DNA of 64,000 nt from Epithemia pelagica (taxonomy: Eukaryota; Bacillariophyta; Bacillariophyceae; Surirellales; Surirellaceae). The notes under the pieces were generated by a model. It saw only the letters and a program-made list of their open reading frames with translations, did no database searches and was not told where the DNA came from. Positions 11,201-20,491 of this stretch are shown in pieces; the stretch's first letter is position 1, and each line of letters begins with the position of its first letter. The DNA is taken from assembly GCA_946965045.2 (NCBI GenBank), contig OX337235.1, positions 248,001 to 312,000 on the forward strand. The letters run 5' to 3'. A program made the translations under genes and the position numbers.

Positions 11201-11972
11201 CAACGTCATCTTCATCATCCTCTTCTTCAATGTCGGAGAGAGTAGCACTTGGTCCCATAACAGGAGGTTGAAATTGACTTGTAGGTATGGGCTGGGGGTC
11301 ATTTCGCCTCTGCCGTCGATCTTGTCGTCGTTTCTTCTTGTTGATTCTTGGGGGTGGACCATCAGTATATCTATGGGCCGTTGGTTTAATTAAATTACGG
11401 TGCTTGGCAATACATGTGTAGGGACCCTTTTTCCTCTTCCGATTTACCTTGAGCTTTTTGCCAGACTTTTCATCCCAGTCAGCGTTGTCACATTGACCAC
11501 AGAAGAAAAAATCTTCATCCTCCCATTCTTTCAAACGGTTAGATCCGAAAACAGAGCAGGGGACCCAGTCTTCCTTCTTGAAGTCTTCGATGATCTTGTG
11601 GATGCGGCGGAGCTCGAAAACAGTGTCTTCAACGGGTGCATTATCTTCTTGGCGTTGGCTTCTTGTTTGTTTGTTTGGAGATGCCGCAGAGGCAGGAGGT
11701 GGAGGACCGCCTCCTCTCTTTCTCGAGCCACGAGAGGGCTGTCTCCGCGAACGACGTTGTGGTTGTAAGGGAGTTTTAGCTGGTTTCTTCTTGTTCTTTG
11801 TGACTTTCGTTGAGGTGGAACTGATTGGATCACCAGTATTTTCTTTGTTGGCAGAGGTGCTGCAATTCTCTCGCAATGATGAGGGTAGAAATAGGTCGTT
11901 GCTTAGGGGGCAACAGGCGCAGGGATCCATGGTTCCTGTTTCGTTTGCTTGGTGAGAAGAGCATGCAGACAT
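8298..11972 (-). pseudogene. Broken transposase gene of the TIR element
   Basis: One reading phase runs from about 11972 to 8763, interrupted by TAA at 11037-11039 and TAG at 9492-9494. The N-terminal part (11972-11037) is basic and acidic, with a Cys cluster (FFFCGQCDNADW). The next part (11021-9492) has a coiled coil, then SLDGAQFT, a Cys-rich block (CDWELSGRGGAAKQ, CSKC, CKTC) and CRHVKML. The third (9455-8763) has LLHLENRMG and YAHMLGSGH with SQQGWE. A likely intron, GTAAGT to TATAG, covers 8719-8791. The C-terminal part at 8651-8298 (ARWLQRRMVFLIG) is in another phase. I recall similar LGSGH/SQQGW proteins as repeated families in diatoms; a DDE/RNase-H-like transposase is inferred. A 13-base C run at 10510-10522 leaves the frame open. 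Confidence 0.65.
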
Positions 11973-12485
11973 CGTTGTTTGTTGTCTCTCGGGGATAGGG
12001 ATGTAATCCTTATAATGGTATCGAAATCAAGTCAAACGCAGTTGGACGAGATGGTTGGTTTTTGGAAAATTGGATGAGACTAATGTGCGATTAACATAGA
12101 TTTACTGTACTGGTATGAATGTTAGTGTTGGTGCGTCGGCTGAAGTTCCATAGGCCGCTCATTTTTTGGTGGGTACCATCCGACGAAAAAAGGGGCTGTT
12201 CTTTTAGGAGCCAAATTTGGGAACCTATTGGATGTCTGAGAGCGAGACCAACGGCGGGGAATGTTGCTTGGATGACCATTGGATCATTTCCGACCGTTGG
12301 GGTCCAATAGATCCGTTGAAACGGGTCCAAGCTAGGGGCTACCCTAAATCTCCAAAATTTTGGCTGATGGTAGTTTTTCATTTAACAAAAGGGCTTCTCA
12401 CTATTTGTGTCATAGTAAATGAAGGCGTGTCTGGCCACGTCTCGGCAAGGCCGGCTACGACCGTTTACACCGCTAGCTGGTATTG
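11973..12485. other. Subterminal region of the TIR element
   Basis: No gene is recognised between the N-terminus of the transposase frame and the right TIR. The transposase promoter would lie here. The last 17 bases are the right inverted repeat. Confidence 0.5.
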
Positions 12486-12662
12486 TGCTCGTCTTTGGTT
12501 TTCCGTATTTCACCACGTCAGCGAACGTAACGCGCCTTCTCGCTCGCGTGATTGTTCGTGACTCCTTCGATAAGTAGTTCTCGTCATTGTCCCAGCTTGG
12601 TCGCCGGGTGGCTCTGAGGACTCGTGGATCATTTTTTTCGTCTTCGTCATTATTTCCAACAC
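12486..12662 (-). mobile_element. Remnant of the copia pol 3' end
   Basis: This matches 298-477 closely, with a 4-nt indel, in the same orientation. It is the far side of the copia copy split by the TIR transposon. The match stops abruptly at 12662. It ends 111 bp upstream of the ATG of the next gene, so it may form part of that gene's upstream region. Confidence 0.85.
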
Positions 12663-12773
12663 TAACTATCTGTTTTTGGTTATTGGTGAGCTCACAAAAC
12701 CAATACCCCTCACAACTCCATCCAAAATTGAATCTATTCAAAATTGAAATCCAGTCCAACACCAATAAACAGA

Positions 12774-13892
12774 ATGATTTCCTCCTCCACGACGACAACG
12801 ATGACAACGACAGGGTCTTGTTCCACTGTCCCTCCTTCTCGGACTCCAACTCGCCGTTCTCGTGGGCCTCCAATACTCGCGCCTCGGCTGCTGCTGCTGT
12901 GGCATTTCCTTCTTTTGGGATCCTCCTCTTTATCATCATCGTCCGCGGCGGCTGCTGCTCTGCCAGCGACATTCTCCTGGTCCTCCACGGTGGAACAGGT
13001 GGTGGAAGAGGATTTGTTGCTGCACGTGATTCCCAACGACCACAACTCCTCCTCCTTCAACGTGACCACCACCACCACCAACAACAACAACACTCTGCCA
13101 GACAACAATGATACCACCTCCCAGGACTCCCCGAATGGAACTCGACGCTCCTTGAATCTTCAACCAAAGCCGTTGCGGTCCTCGTTGTTGCACGAGACGA
13201 CGCCTCCTGGATCGTCTCGTCGTCGTCGCTTCTTTTTGCAACAACAACAGCAACCTCGACACTTGTCCTTGTTGAATGACAAATGTTTTGAGGCCTCTCA
13301 GCAATTGTATCACGACCATCCTTCTTTGCAAACCTTGTTGGACGACATGAAACAACAAGTCGTCTTGAACGAATCCACTTGTCACTGGAAGCCATCCTCG
13401 CAACCCCAACCACCCCACCACCAGCATCCACCCCAACCGTCCTCCTACCACTGTCGGGTCGACGGAACCGACTTGACCGCGGCACCAGCCTTTGCCCAAA
13501 CCTGTCAGGCCCTTGGCGGTGATTTGTTACACGCTGATTTTACCGTCACGTGTCTCTTTTACGACGTTTGGACCGAAGAGAAGGATGACACACTGATACC
13601 GACAACCGTCGGTCAGTTTGACATTTACCACTTGCTCGATTGTTTCGAGGCGGCCGCTTGCAATCTCTGGCAAGATTTGCCCTTGTTGGAACGCGAAACG
13701 GCCCACCATTTGCAACGCGCATTGGAACAACACTTGGTACAAGATGTACCCGGCCAACACGTGTCGTGTACGGCCCACGTGCACATTCAACAAACCAATG
13801 ATGCGGCCGCTTCCTCCTTGTTTGGTCCCACGACATTGGCCGTGACGATTGGGTGGGTGGTGCTGGAAGCCGCCTTCTTGCTGTTATGGTAG
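12774..13892 (+). CDS. Secreted or membrane-anchored protein, unknown family
   Basis: A 372-residue protein from the ATG at 12774; the frame is open 30 bases upstream but only with TTG. A Ser/Thr-rich basic N-terminus precedes a hydrophobic segment at about residues 36-50, followed by an Ala-rich stretch, consistent with a signal peptide or anchor. The ectodomain-like part is Gln/His/Pro-rich and has well-spaced cysteines in its second half (YHCRVDG, FAQTCQALGG, TCLFYDVW, CFEAAACNLW, HVSCTAHVH), suggesting disulfides. The last 15 or so residues are hydrophobic (TIGWVVLEAAFLLLW), like a GPI signal or tail anchor. I do not recognise the family. Two tandem repeats start right at its stop codon. 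Confidence 0.7.
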   Translation: MISSSTTTTMTTTGSCSTVPPSRTPTRRSRGPPILAPRLLLLWHFLLLGSSSLSSSSAAAAALPATFSWSSTVEQVVEEDLLLHVIPNDHNSSSFNVTTTTTNNNNTLPDNNDTTSQDSPNGTRRSLNLQPKPLRSSLLHETTPPGSSRRRRFFLQQQQQPRHLSLLNDKCFEASQQLYHDHPSLQTLLDDMKQQVVLNESTCHWKPSSQPQPPHHQHPPQPSSYHCRVDGTDLTAAPAFAQTCQALGGDLLHADFTVTCLFYDVWTEEKDDTLIPTTVGQFDIYHLLDCFEAAACNLWQDLPLLERETAHHLQRALEQHLVQDVPGQHVSCTAHVHIQQTNDAAASSLFGPTTLAVTIGWVVLEAAFLLLW

Positions 13893-14369
13893 GGATCCAT
13901 GGCATGGATTTTGTGTCGTCCTATCCATCCTTGGTGTGGTTCGCTGTACCATTATTTCATTCTATAGATTTCGGGTAGCAGATAAAATGTCTAAGGTATA
14001 TACGTATGAGAGATTTATGGCATTTCGCAGAATTTCGAACTAACAGAGCATGATGATGATTGCTCGAACGAGAAACACACACAGTCATGGTCCAACCACA
14101 AACACGAGATTTATGTTTGAATTGCTTTATAGTAGGGATCCATGGCATGAATGTTGTGTCGTCCTATCCATCCTTGTTGTGGTTTGCTGTACCATTATTT
14201 CATTCTATAGATTTCGGGTAGCAGATAAAATGTCTAAGGTATAATAGTCATGAGAGATGCATGACATTTCGCATAATTTCAAACTAACAGAGAATGATGA
14301 TGATTGCTCGAACGAGAAACACACACAGTCATGGTCCAGCCGCAAACGAGATTCAGGTCGAATTGCTGT
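13891..14369. repeat. Two-copy tandem repeat, offset 243 bp
   Basis: Copy 1 begins at 13891 (AGGGATCCATGGCAT) and overlaps the stop codon of the upstream gene. Copy 2 begins at 14134. They are similar over about 235 bp with scattered differences. The duplication gives the gene a second copy of its own 3' region. No coding function is seen. Confidence 0.85.
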
Positions 14370-14804
14370 ACTTGGTTGTTGCGGTGGTATGGCCTCTCCA
14401 TACAGAGACTCGATTACCTCGGTCTGGTGTAGTCTCATCCGACCACCTGCAGAGCCAATTATAGTTCTCATCCGCAATATTCCAGTGCGAGGGTGTTTGT
14501 GTGTATGATATGTAGACTTGATACTTATTTCTAGGATAAATATACAGTTGGTGAAACAATAATTCTCATCATCGGATGGCGGATGGTAACTTTTGTAGCT
14601 CAGCCCCCTCTCGCTTGTGGAAAAGATCCCCTTCCCATAGGGATTCGCGGCTCTCCAAATCGAAACACACATGCGCGTCATTTCTAAAACAATGACAGTG
14701 CATCAATTCGGTTTTGTCGGACAGGAACGTCTATCCCCCAAAATTCATCCCCATTCTTACTGTCATGTATGTATCTCGAGCCGTTTTTCTTGCGTGGGAC
14801 ATTG
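14370..14804. other. Convergent intergenic region
   Basis: Nothing was recognised between the tandem repeat and the end of the first PDZ gene. Any terminator or polyadenylation signal for that gene would lie here. Confidence 0.3.
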
Positions 14805-16451
14805 TTAGCTCTTCTTTTGTTGCAGAGCCAATCCCATGGCCAAGAGGATACACGTCATGGTCAAAACGGATAGTGCAGAAATCCAAAAGGTGGTGGAACG
14901 ATCCAATGTGCCAGAATACCACACGAGCCATTGGCAGCAGTTATTAGGTGGAGGTACCTTCCAATCACCCATCTCCTGTGCATTGGTAGACGACAAGGTT
15001 GAGGAATGCTGTGCTGGTGTACTGGGTGGTGGTTGTTCGGGATCTGTACGAAAGACGCTGTCCACGGATGAGAAAACTTGTTGTTGCTTTTGAGATACAT
15101 GTTGTTGTTGCTGCTGTTGCTGTTGCTGTTGGAGGAGCTCGGTAATCTTGTGTTGTAAATGCTGCACCGTTTGATTCCACTTGGTTTGTTCCAATTTCCA
15201 GTCGTGTCGGGTTTGTTCCAAAGCGTCTTGCAATTGCGTACAGCGCGCTTGCAATTCGACAATGTGTCGATCTTGTTCTTGAACCTGCAAGGCATTTTCA
15301 AATTCTTGGGCCTCGAGGGAATCTTGCAATTCCTGCCGTACCCAATCGCCCGTCAAGACTTGGGCGCGCAACAAGTCCATTTCGTATGCCATTTTCTTGG
15401 TTGGACCTTTGGGAGAGGACGCGAGGACCGAGGGAGTGGTGTTCTTTTTGAAACTTTTGGCTTTGCCGTTAGTTTTGCGTGTCGTGGTTGCTGTGGTATT
15501 CATCGTATTAGTAGACTTAATGTGGGAAGCACCACCACTTCGTTTCGTTTTGATACGATTGGTCTGGTTCGGACTGTCCAAATTCATGGACAAGGACCGT
15601 GATATCATTCCTTGGGAAGCAGCAGGATTCGAATCGTACGACGACGGACCCCAACTAGAGGAAGTAACCAGGGCCGAAGCGATCGTGTCCTTTTCGCTGC
15701 TTGTTGTGAATGGAAGCCGCTGGTTGGTTGGACTTGTTGTTTCGTTACTTGTCCTGGACATTGATGAAGTTGGCATGGATTTGCAAGCCGGAATGGACGG
15801 AACCACTACGTTGGTACGGTTTCCTGCATCTGTGAGCATGTACTGTGACAACTGCGGTTGCGTTTCGGGATCCTTTACGTGTTCTACCCTTTTAGTTGAT
15901 GTAGCGGTTGTGGGTATCAAGGACGGTTGGTGGTTTTGTTGATTTGCTTGTCGTCGAAAGACCAGTGGGAGAGCTGTTTGTGGACTGTTGCTGGTTTGTT
16001 CGACAATATAATCCATGATTTCGTCATAGGTCCAATTCGTGACGGAACTCTCGTTCACTTGAATCAAGTCATCGCCCACTTGCAATTGTTGGGACAGGGC
16101 TGCCCGACCCTCGGGAACCAAGTCACAAATGCACACACCGCCGCGACTGGCCGCCGGCTTGGTTGCGAACGTGGGGTTGTCTTGATTCGAATGGGAATGC
16201 TGCTTGCGAGGTCCAAAGACAATTCCCATGGGTTTGGGAAATGCCACGCGAATCGTGGTCCAGTCCTCCTCCTCACTGGATGTTGTTGTTGTTGTTGGTA
16301 ATTCTTCCTTCTTGTGGGTGGCTGGAAGGGAAGTTGGATGCTGTTTGGTAGCATGTTGTTGGGAAAGTGATATGGAAGACGACGACGACGGCAATCCCCG
16401 AAGGTACAACGGCGACGCTGGGCTTTGGCTGCCGTGAGGGGTGGACCACAT
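14805..16451 (-). CDS. PDZ and coiled-coil protein with C-terminal membrane anchor
   Basis: A 548-residue protein. Residues about 66-167 look like a PDZ domain: IRVAFPKPMGIVF supplies the first strand and carboxylate-binding loop, GGVCICDLVPEGRAA the next, then LQVGDDLIQVN, and a helix ending in LPLVFRRQ. A long low-complexity Ser/Thr region follows, then a coiled coil at about 380-460 (AQVLTGDWVRQELQDSLEAQ and following). A Gln tract encoded by CAG/CAA repeats at about 15100-15135 comes next, and a single hydrophobic segment at about 521-542 followed by QQKKS. The last feature suggests a tail-anchored membrane protein with the PDZ in the cytosol (inference). A shorter paralogue lies just upstream at 17605-18549 on the same strand. 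Confidence 0.8.
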   Translation of the reverse strand: MWSTPHGSQSPASPLYLRGLPSSSSSISLSQQHATKQHPTSLPATHKKEELPTTTTTSSEEEDWTTIRVAFPKPMGIVFGPRKQHSHSNQDNPTFATKPAASRGGVCICDLVPEGRAALSQQLQVGDDLIQVNESSVTNWTYDEIMDYIVEQTSNSPQTALPLVFRRQANQQNHQPSLIPTTATSTKRVEHVKDPETQPQLSQYMLTDAGNRTNVVVPSIPACKSMPTSSMSRTSNETTSPTNQRLPFTTSSEKDTIASALVTSSSWGPSSYDSNPAASQGMISRSLSMNLDSPNQTNRIKTKRSGGASHIKSTNTMNTTATTTRKTNGKAKSFKKNTTPSVLASSPKGPTKKMAYEMDLLRAQVLTGDWVRQELQDSLEAQEFENALQVQEQDRHIVELQARCTQLQDALEQTRHDWKLEQTKWNQTVQHLQHKITELLQQQQQQQQQQHVSQKQQQVFSSVDSVFRTDPEQPPPSTPAQHSSTLSSTNAQEMGDWKVPPPNNCCQWLVWYSGTLDRSTTFWISALSVLTMTCILLAMGLALQQKKS

Positions 16452-17604
16452 TGTTGTTGTTGTTTGTTTGTGTTGCGATCCACAAACGATATATAATAAA
16501 CAATTGGAGACTGGTCCAGGAACGTAGAATTGAATTCGTCTCTTTTCCTCTGTTGACAGGGATTCTCACACAAAAAGTAAGCAAACAACCAAGCAACGAA
16601 TGCCGACACAGCCAACACGGGGTGTCGTCTTTTTCTCTGCCGATTTTTTGGCGACGGCTCATTTTCTGCGACCGGAATCCACTCGCGGACCGCGAGCATG
16701 CAAGATGAGGTGCGCGCGCCGGGTGGCAATCACTTATTCTAGCCTCTCGAGATCCATTATTCTGGACTTGCCAACCGAACACAACCACCGCATGAGCAAA
16801 CGACGCAGGAAATGAGCTCGAACGACAAACCTGCCATTGGCCGCACTCTCGGATCCACCTCTGTCATGGTGGAATCACCTTGCTCTCGTTACGGCAGTCG
16901 TTATAGTTTGTGTGTTGATTGTCGCTCTCAACCCCAATTCTCCCACAGGGACTTGTCGTCTGTGCCGATCGACTACCTAGGTACCAAGAAGAGGTCCTTT
17001 TTTCTTGGAGAAGCAAAAGGTTCAAATCCAGGATCGCGCAGACCAGACCAAGGATTTCTGCAATTGCTAGTTTTGTATAATCGTTGGTCATTGTGGTGAT
17101 TCTTGGACAAAAAATCCATCAAGGCTCTGCTCCTCCAGTGTCTGTGTGGCACAAGACCCAGTATAAAATAGATTGTATACAGGGAGTGGTGCTGTTTGGA
17201 ACACCCACAAACCGTACTGTCGGGTCTTGGTTTTTTGTGTTTTGGGATGCCTTCCTGGACAACCAACAACAACGACACAAAGCACAAACGGCCAAAACCG
17301 ACCACAACAACAACCACGACCAGCGCTAGAATCATCCAGAAACCTTGTATTGTCATCGTTGTCCGGGAGACCCTCCATGCGTTTTTTGGCAGAAAGATGA
17401 GGGCACTATACTGCAGCTGGATCCTCGTCGTCTCGTGCAGTGGAGAGTGACATGGACACCAGAAAGCGGTCTTGAAAAAAGTGAATTCCAAAACTTATTA
17501 AAATCATCTACGTAAAATTTCATGCATATCGTGTTTTCTCAAATATACCTCGACACACATGGAAAACACACACTTCCATCGATTGTGTGCAAAACGTGGA
17601 TTCT
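16452..17604. other. Intergenic region between the two PDZ genes
   Basis: Several overlapping frames are open here but none has coding character or a recognisable product. The region should hold the promoter of the 548-residue PDZ protein and the 3' end of the 314-residue one. Confidence 0.4.
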
Positions 17605-18549
17605 CTACCATGAACGGGACGCACTCGTCCGAGGACTCGACGTGGAAACCATTACGATACCACCCACGAGAAGGACCGCCACGGATGTCCACGCCATGGG
17701 CGACGACGAAACCGAGCCAGCCGACGAAATCAAGGAGGACCACCGCAAGTCCTCCCGGTCCATGATGCTGGTCCACCAGCCTCCCCCAATCATCGTGAGA
17801 CTGTCTCCACCACCAGGACACGACGCATCGTCATCTTCGGTATTGGCTTCGGTACTCAGGCTCGCCGTATCACTTCGATACGCATGAGCGGCTGCTGTTG
17901 CTGCTGCTGTCATGGGCAATCCTTGTTGCAACTGTTGCAATTGTTTGGTCCACGCTTGTCGATCGTCCTGCCATTGACGACGCAATTCGTGCAATTCGTC
18001 TTCGAGACGGAGGCATTTGGCCGAGAGATGCGCGAGTGATGCTGGGTCATTGTTTGGCCCTTGTGGTTGTAGTCGACTCTTTGGATCCGCAGCCGTTGCC
18101 AGTGTCGTGTCCTTGGCTGCTGGTTGTTCGATTCCCCCCTGGTTGCTGGCAGGTCGTTCCAAGACGAGTCGAATGGCTTGACTGCTGTCGCAGTCATTCA
18201 CAATCCAGTCCAGAATTGCATCGTACGTCCACTCGGTCACGACACAATCATTGACTTGCACCAAGACATCGCCAACTTGCACTTGATGCGATTGCGCGGC
18301 CCGTCCCGAGGGCGGCAAACTCCGAATGCAAACGCCAGTGTCCGTATTGGGCCGAGGTTCAAAGACAATACCCATGGGTTTGACAAAGGATACGCGAATC
18401 AAGGAGGTGGAATCTTTTTCATCATTGTTCTTGTTGGTTCGGGTGGTAGAATCATTCTCTTGCGGCGGCTTGGTCGGTTGCCAGGACTGTTTTTCGGGCA
18501 TGGCAGAAGTATTCAAAGATTTCAATGTCGTAGGATTCGAATGGATCAT
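17605..18549 (-). CDS. Shorter PDZ and coiled-coil paralogue, tail-anchored
   Basis: A 314-residue paralogue of the protein at 14805-16451. Residues about 49-132 form the PDZ: IRVSFVKPMGIVFEPRP, TGVCIRSLPPSGRAA, VQVGDVLVQVN and WTYDAILDWIV are close to the matching parts of its neighbour. A short coiled coil follows (CLRLEDELHELRRQWQDDRQ). The C-terminal hydrophobic stretch WTSVAVLLVGGIVMV near residues 288-302 is followed by a short basic/Ser tail. Same strand, same domain order and similar motifs indicate tandem duplication. Targets of the PDZ are unknown. The ATG at 18549 is the first in frame. Confidence 0.8.
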   Translation of the reverse strand: MIHSNPTTLKSLNTSAMPEKQSWQPTKPPQENDSTTRTNKNNDEKDSTSLIRVSFVKPMGIVFEPRPNTDTGVCIRSLPPSGRAAQSHQVQVGDVLVQVNDCVVTEWTYDAILDWIVNDCDSSQAIRLVLERPASNQGGIEQPAAKDTTLATAADPKSRLQPQGPNNDPASLAHLSAKCLRLEDELHELRRQWQDDRQAWTKQLQQLQQGLPMTAAATAAAHAYRSDTASLSTEANTEDDDASCPGGGDSLTMIGGGWWTSIMDREDLRWSSLISSAGSVSSSPMAWTSVAVLLVGGIVMVSTSSPRTSASRSW

Positions 18550-19055
18550 GGTGTTTTATTCAATCAATGGCACACACTCGTAATAGTGTCAAAACAGACG
18601 CTCTCTCTCGAAACCCTCGGCAAGATTGTGTGTGTCAAGTCGTCGTTGTCTTGGGGTCCGTTGAATGGTGTGGAGTCGAGATGCAAGATGAAGCGCGACA
18701 AGACCAAAAGATCCCTTCTTTGCTCCGCGGCACTCAAACTGGTTTTGGAATGGAGTCATGCGTACGTGGTCATAGTCACGAGTACGTGTCTTCTGTTTTG
18801 TGCGATGGATTCGCGACAGACAGTGAGCTACCCCATCTATCCAAGCCATTTCCTAACGCCGTCGCAGAAGGACTAGGGTCTAGTTATAAGCGCAACAGGA
18901 AAAACGATTTGGAACGAGAAAAAAGGATTTCTATGTCGTCTATTCTATATATTCTAAATTCAAAATCCAAACACTGCATATATAGGACCAAAAATCTCAT
19001 GGTGTCACAATGGCAACGAGTGTCGTTACCATCCCCAAAATAGAGAATCTCATGT
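18550..19055. other. Intergenic region, PDZ2 promoter side
   Basis: The 5' side of the PDZ2 gene and the 3' side of the DUF6824 gene; both are on the minus strand. No further gene was recognised. The A/T-rich stretch at 18890-19000 may hold the 3' end of nothing more than spacer. Confidence 0.3.
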
Positions 19056-19739
19056 TTAGTCTTGAAGAAACAAACCAGTTTCGTTCATCAAAAAGTCAAA
19101 ATCTTCTTGCGTCCATGAAAGTGCAGATGAATCCAACTCTGTCATTGGGGCCATATCATTCTCCATGAGATTGAGGGATGAAATGATAGTGTCTGGGCTA
19201 CTTCTAGCCGCAGATGATGACAGGACAACGGAGGGATTTGGTTCAAAAGTCTCTTGATCCTTGTGGTCCAAGTCGCCAGTGCTCTCTTCATCTGAACTAG
19301 TGCATTCCGAAACGACTTCCATTGTTGAGCGAACCTTGCACATCTTGCTTGCTTTGAGTGTCGTCTTTTTGGTCTGTTTCTTCTTGAGTGCTTGTTTTTG
19401 TTCTCGTTGAATGGCAAATCGAATGGTATGTCCCACCTTTTCCCGTGCCACATAGCTGTCGACTTCCATCCAGGATGCTGTCTCTTCATTGAATTTGACA
19501 AAGCGCATTCCATGAAACAATTGAAGTTCATCGACAATTTGTTTCGTCAAGTTCATCTTGTCCAATTTGCTCGTGACAGTCTTGTAGGCGGGAAGCATTT
19601 TGTCAATGTGGGCTCGAAAGAAGCAATTGCCAGGATGATGGCGCAAGGTCTTGTCCTTGGTACACAAGACATCCTTGTCGGAAAGTTCCAATTGTCGAAG
19701 AGCCGGTTGCGAGGAGTTGAATGTCAAGTCAAGCATCAT
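19056..19739 (-). CDS. DUF6824-type protein, divergent motif
   Basis: A 227-residue protein from the ATG at 19739; upstream codons are open but contain no ATG before a stop. Residues about 25-125 fit the DUF6824 domain, which is abundant in diatoms and of unknown function: DVLCTKDKTLRHHPGNCFFR, then KLDKMNLTKQIVDEL, MRFVKFNEETASWMEVD and AREKVGHTIRFAIQ. The usual DVLCGRG start is DVLCTKD here, so the conserved GRG is lost. A Lys-rich stretch follows (QALKKKQTKKTTLK, nuclear-signal-like), then a Ser/Asp/Glu-rich tail ending in WTQEDFDFLMNETGLFL, which could be an activation-type segment (inference). A nuclear or DNA-linked role has been suggested for such proteins but cannot be shown here. Confidence 0.75.
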   Translation of the reverse strand: MMLDLTFNSSQPALRQLELSDKDVLCTKDKTLRHHPGNCFFRAHIDKMLPAYKTVTSKLDKMNLTKQIVDELQLFHGMRFVKFNEETASWMEVDSYVAREKVGHTIRFAIQREQKQALKKKQTKKTTLKASKMCKVRSTMEVVSECTSSDEESTGDLDHKDQETFEPNPSVVLSSSAARSSPDTIISSLNLMENDMAPMTELDSSALSWTQEDFDFLMNETGLFLQD

Positions 19740-20491
19740 GTTGTTGTACTGAGTTGTTGTTTGAGGTTTGGGTTTCGACGTTTGGTTTTCCAATTTTGTG
19801 AGAGAAAGGCGGACGTCGTCAATCGTTCAAAATTCGACATTGGTTGTTACTTCTGGGATATATGTAAAAGAGGTCGTTGGCATGGATACCCTCATCACTT
19901 CATTGCGATCAGATCTTTCTCGATGATTCTGGTCTCCTGTGCGCCGTGCAGTGTTGTGTCTTTCCTCTACCAGTAGCTTCGTCTCTATGTCAGATTCAGA
20001 CTGCAACTTAAAACGGAACTTCTAGCCCTTTCACGAAAGTTCGTTTGGAACATCTTCCGCATCCTCTACACAAACGGCTACTGTATAGTGGTCAATGACG
20101 CATTCGAACCGTCGTGTAGATGAATGCGAACCTTCAAGGAAATCATCACGTCGTCGAAAAAGGCTGACGACGTTGCCACAACCCGCCACTACATCGACAC
20201 CATAGCCGGGCGATGACAGACGTTTTTCCCCACTGAGGGAGTTTCAGCAGAAGGGCGGACCAGTTACGAGGTAGCTTTGATGACTGGAAAGCAACAACAG
20301 TCTTTTGTTCATGTGATATAACTTTGAATAGGGCGATGAAAGGTCCCAAAGAAGACAAATAGATGCGGTCTATGTTGTGAAACAGTTTCAAAATCGTTCT
20401 CTATTTTGTGATTATGTTCAAAGTTGTTTCCGTATGGACCAACGAGATGCAAAATTTCCAGACAGGTCTTGATAGAATATCAAACATTGAA
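19740..20491. other. Intergenic region upstream of the DUF6824 gene
   Basis: The promoter side of the DUF6824 gene. No convincing ORF. Nothing further was recognised. Confidence 0.3.

Larger units (their letters stand above)
6372..12485. mobile_element. TIR DNA transposon, 6.1 kb, superfamily unassigned
   Basis: The left end starts CAATACCAGCTAACGGT and the right end is its inverted copy with one mismatch in 17. The flanks, joined at 6371/12486, reconstitute the copia sequence seen at 290-310, which proves insertion into that repeat. The apparent target duplication is a single T, which fits no common superfamily well. Inside are a plus-strand 546-codon ORF and, convergent to it, a broken transposase gene on the minus strand, with about 50 bp between their ends. 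Short ACGGT/GCGGT motifs recur just inside both ends and could be transposase-binding sites (inference). Confidence 0.8.

Noticed and set aside
15159-15942. Plus-strand frames inside the PDZ gene
   Set aside because: Antisense shadows of a repetitive coding region.
16064-16729. 221-codon minus-strand frame
   Set aside because: It overlaps the PDZ gene in another frame and has no domain or homologue that I recognise.
17020-17045. GGTTCAAATCC like a tRNA T-loop
   Set aside because: The flanking 5-bp stem does not pair and no D or anticodon arm lies upstream.
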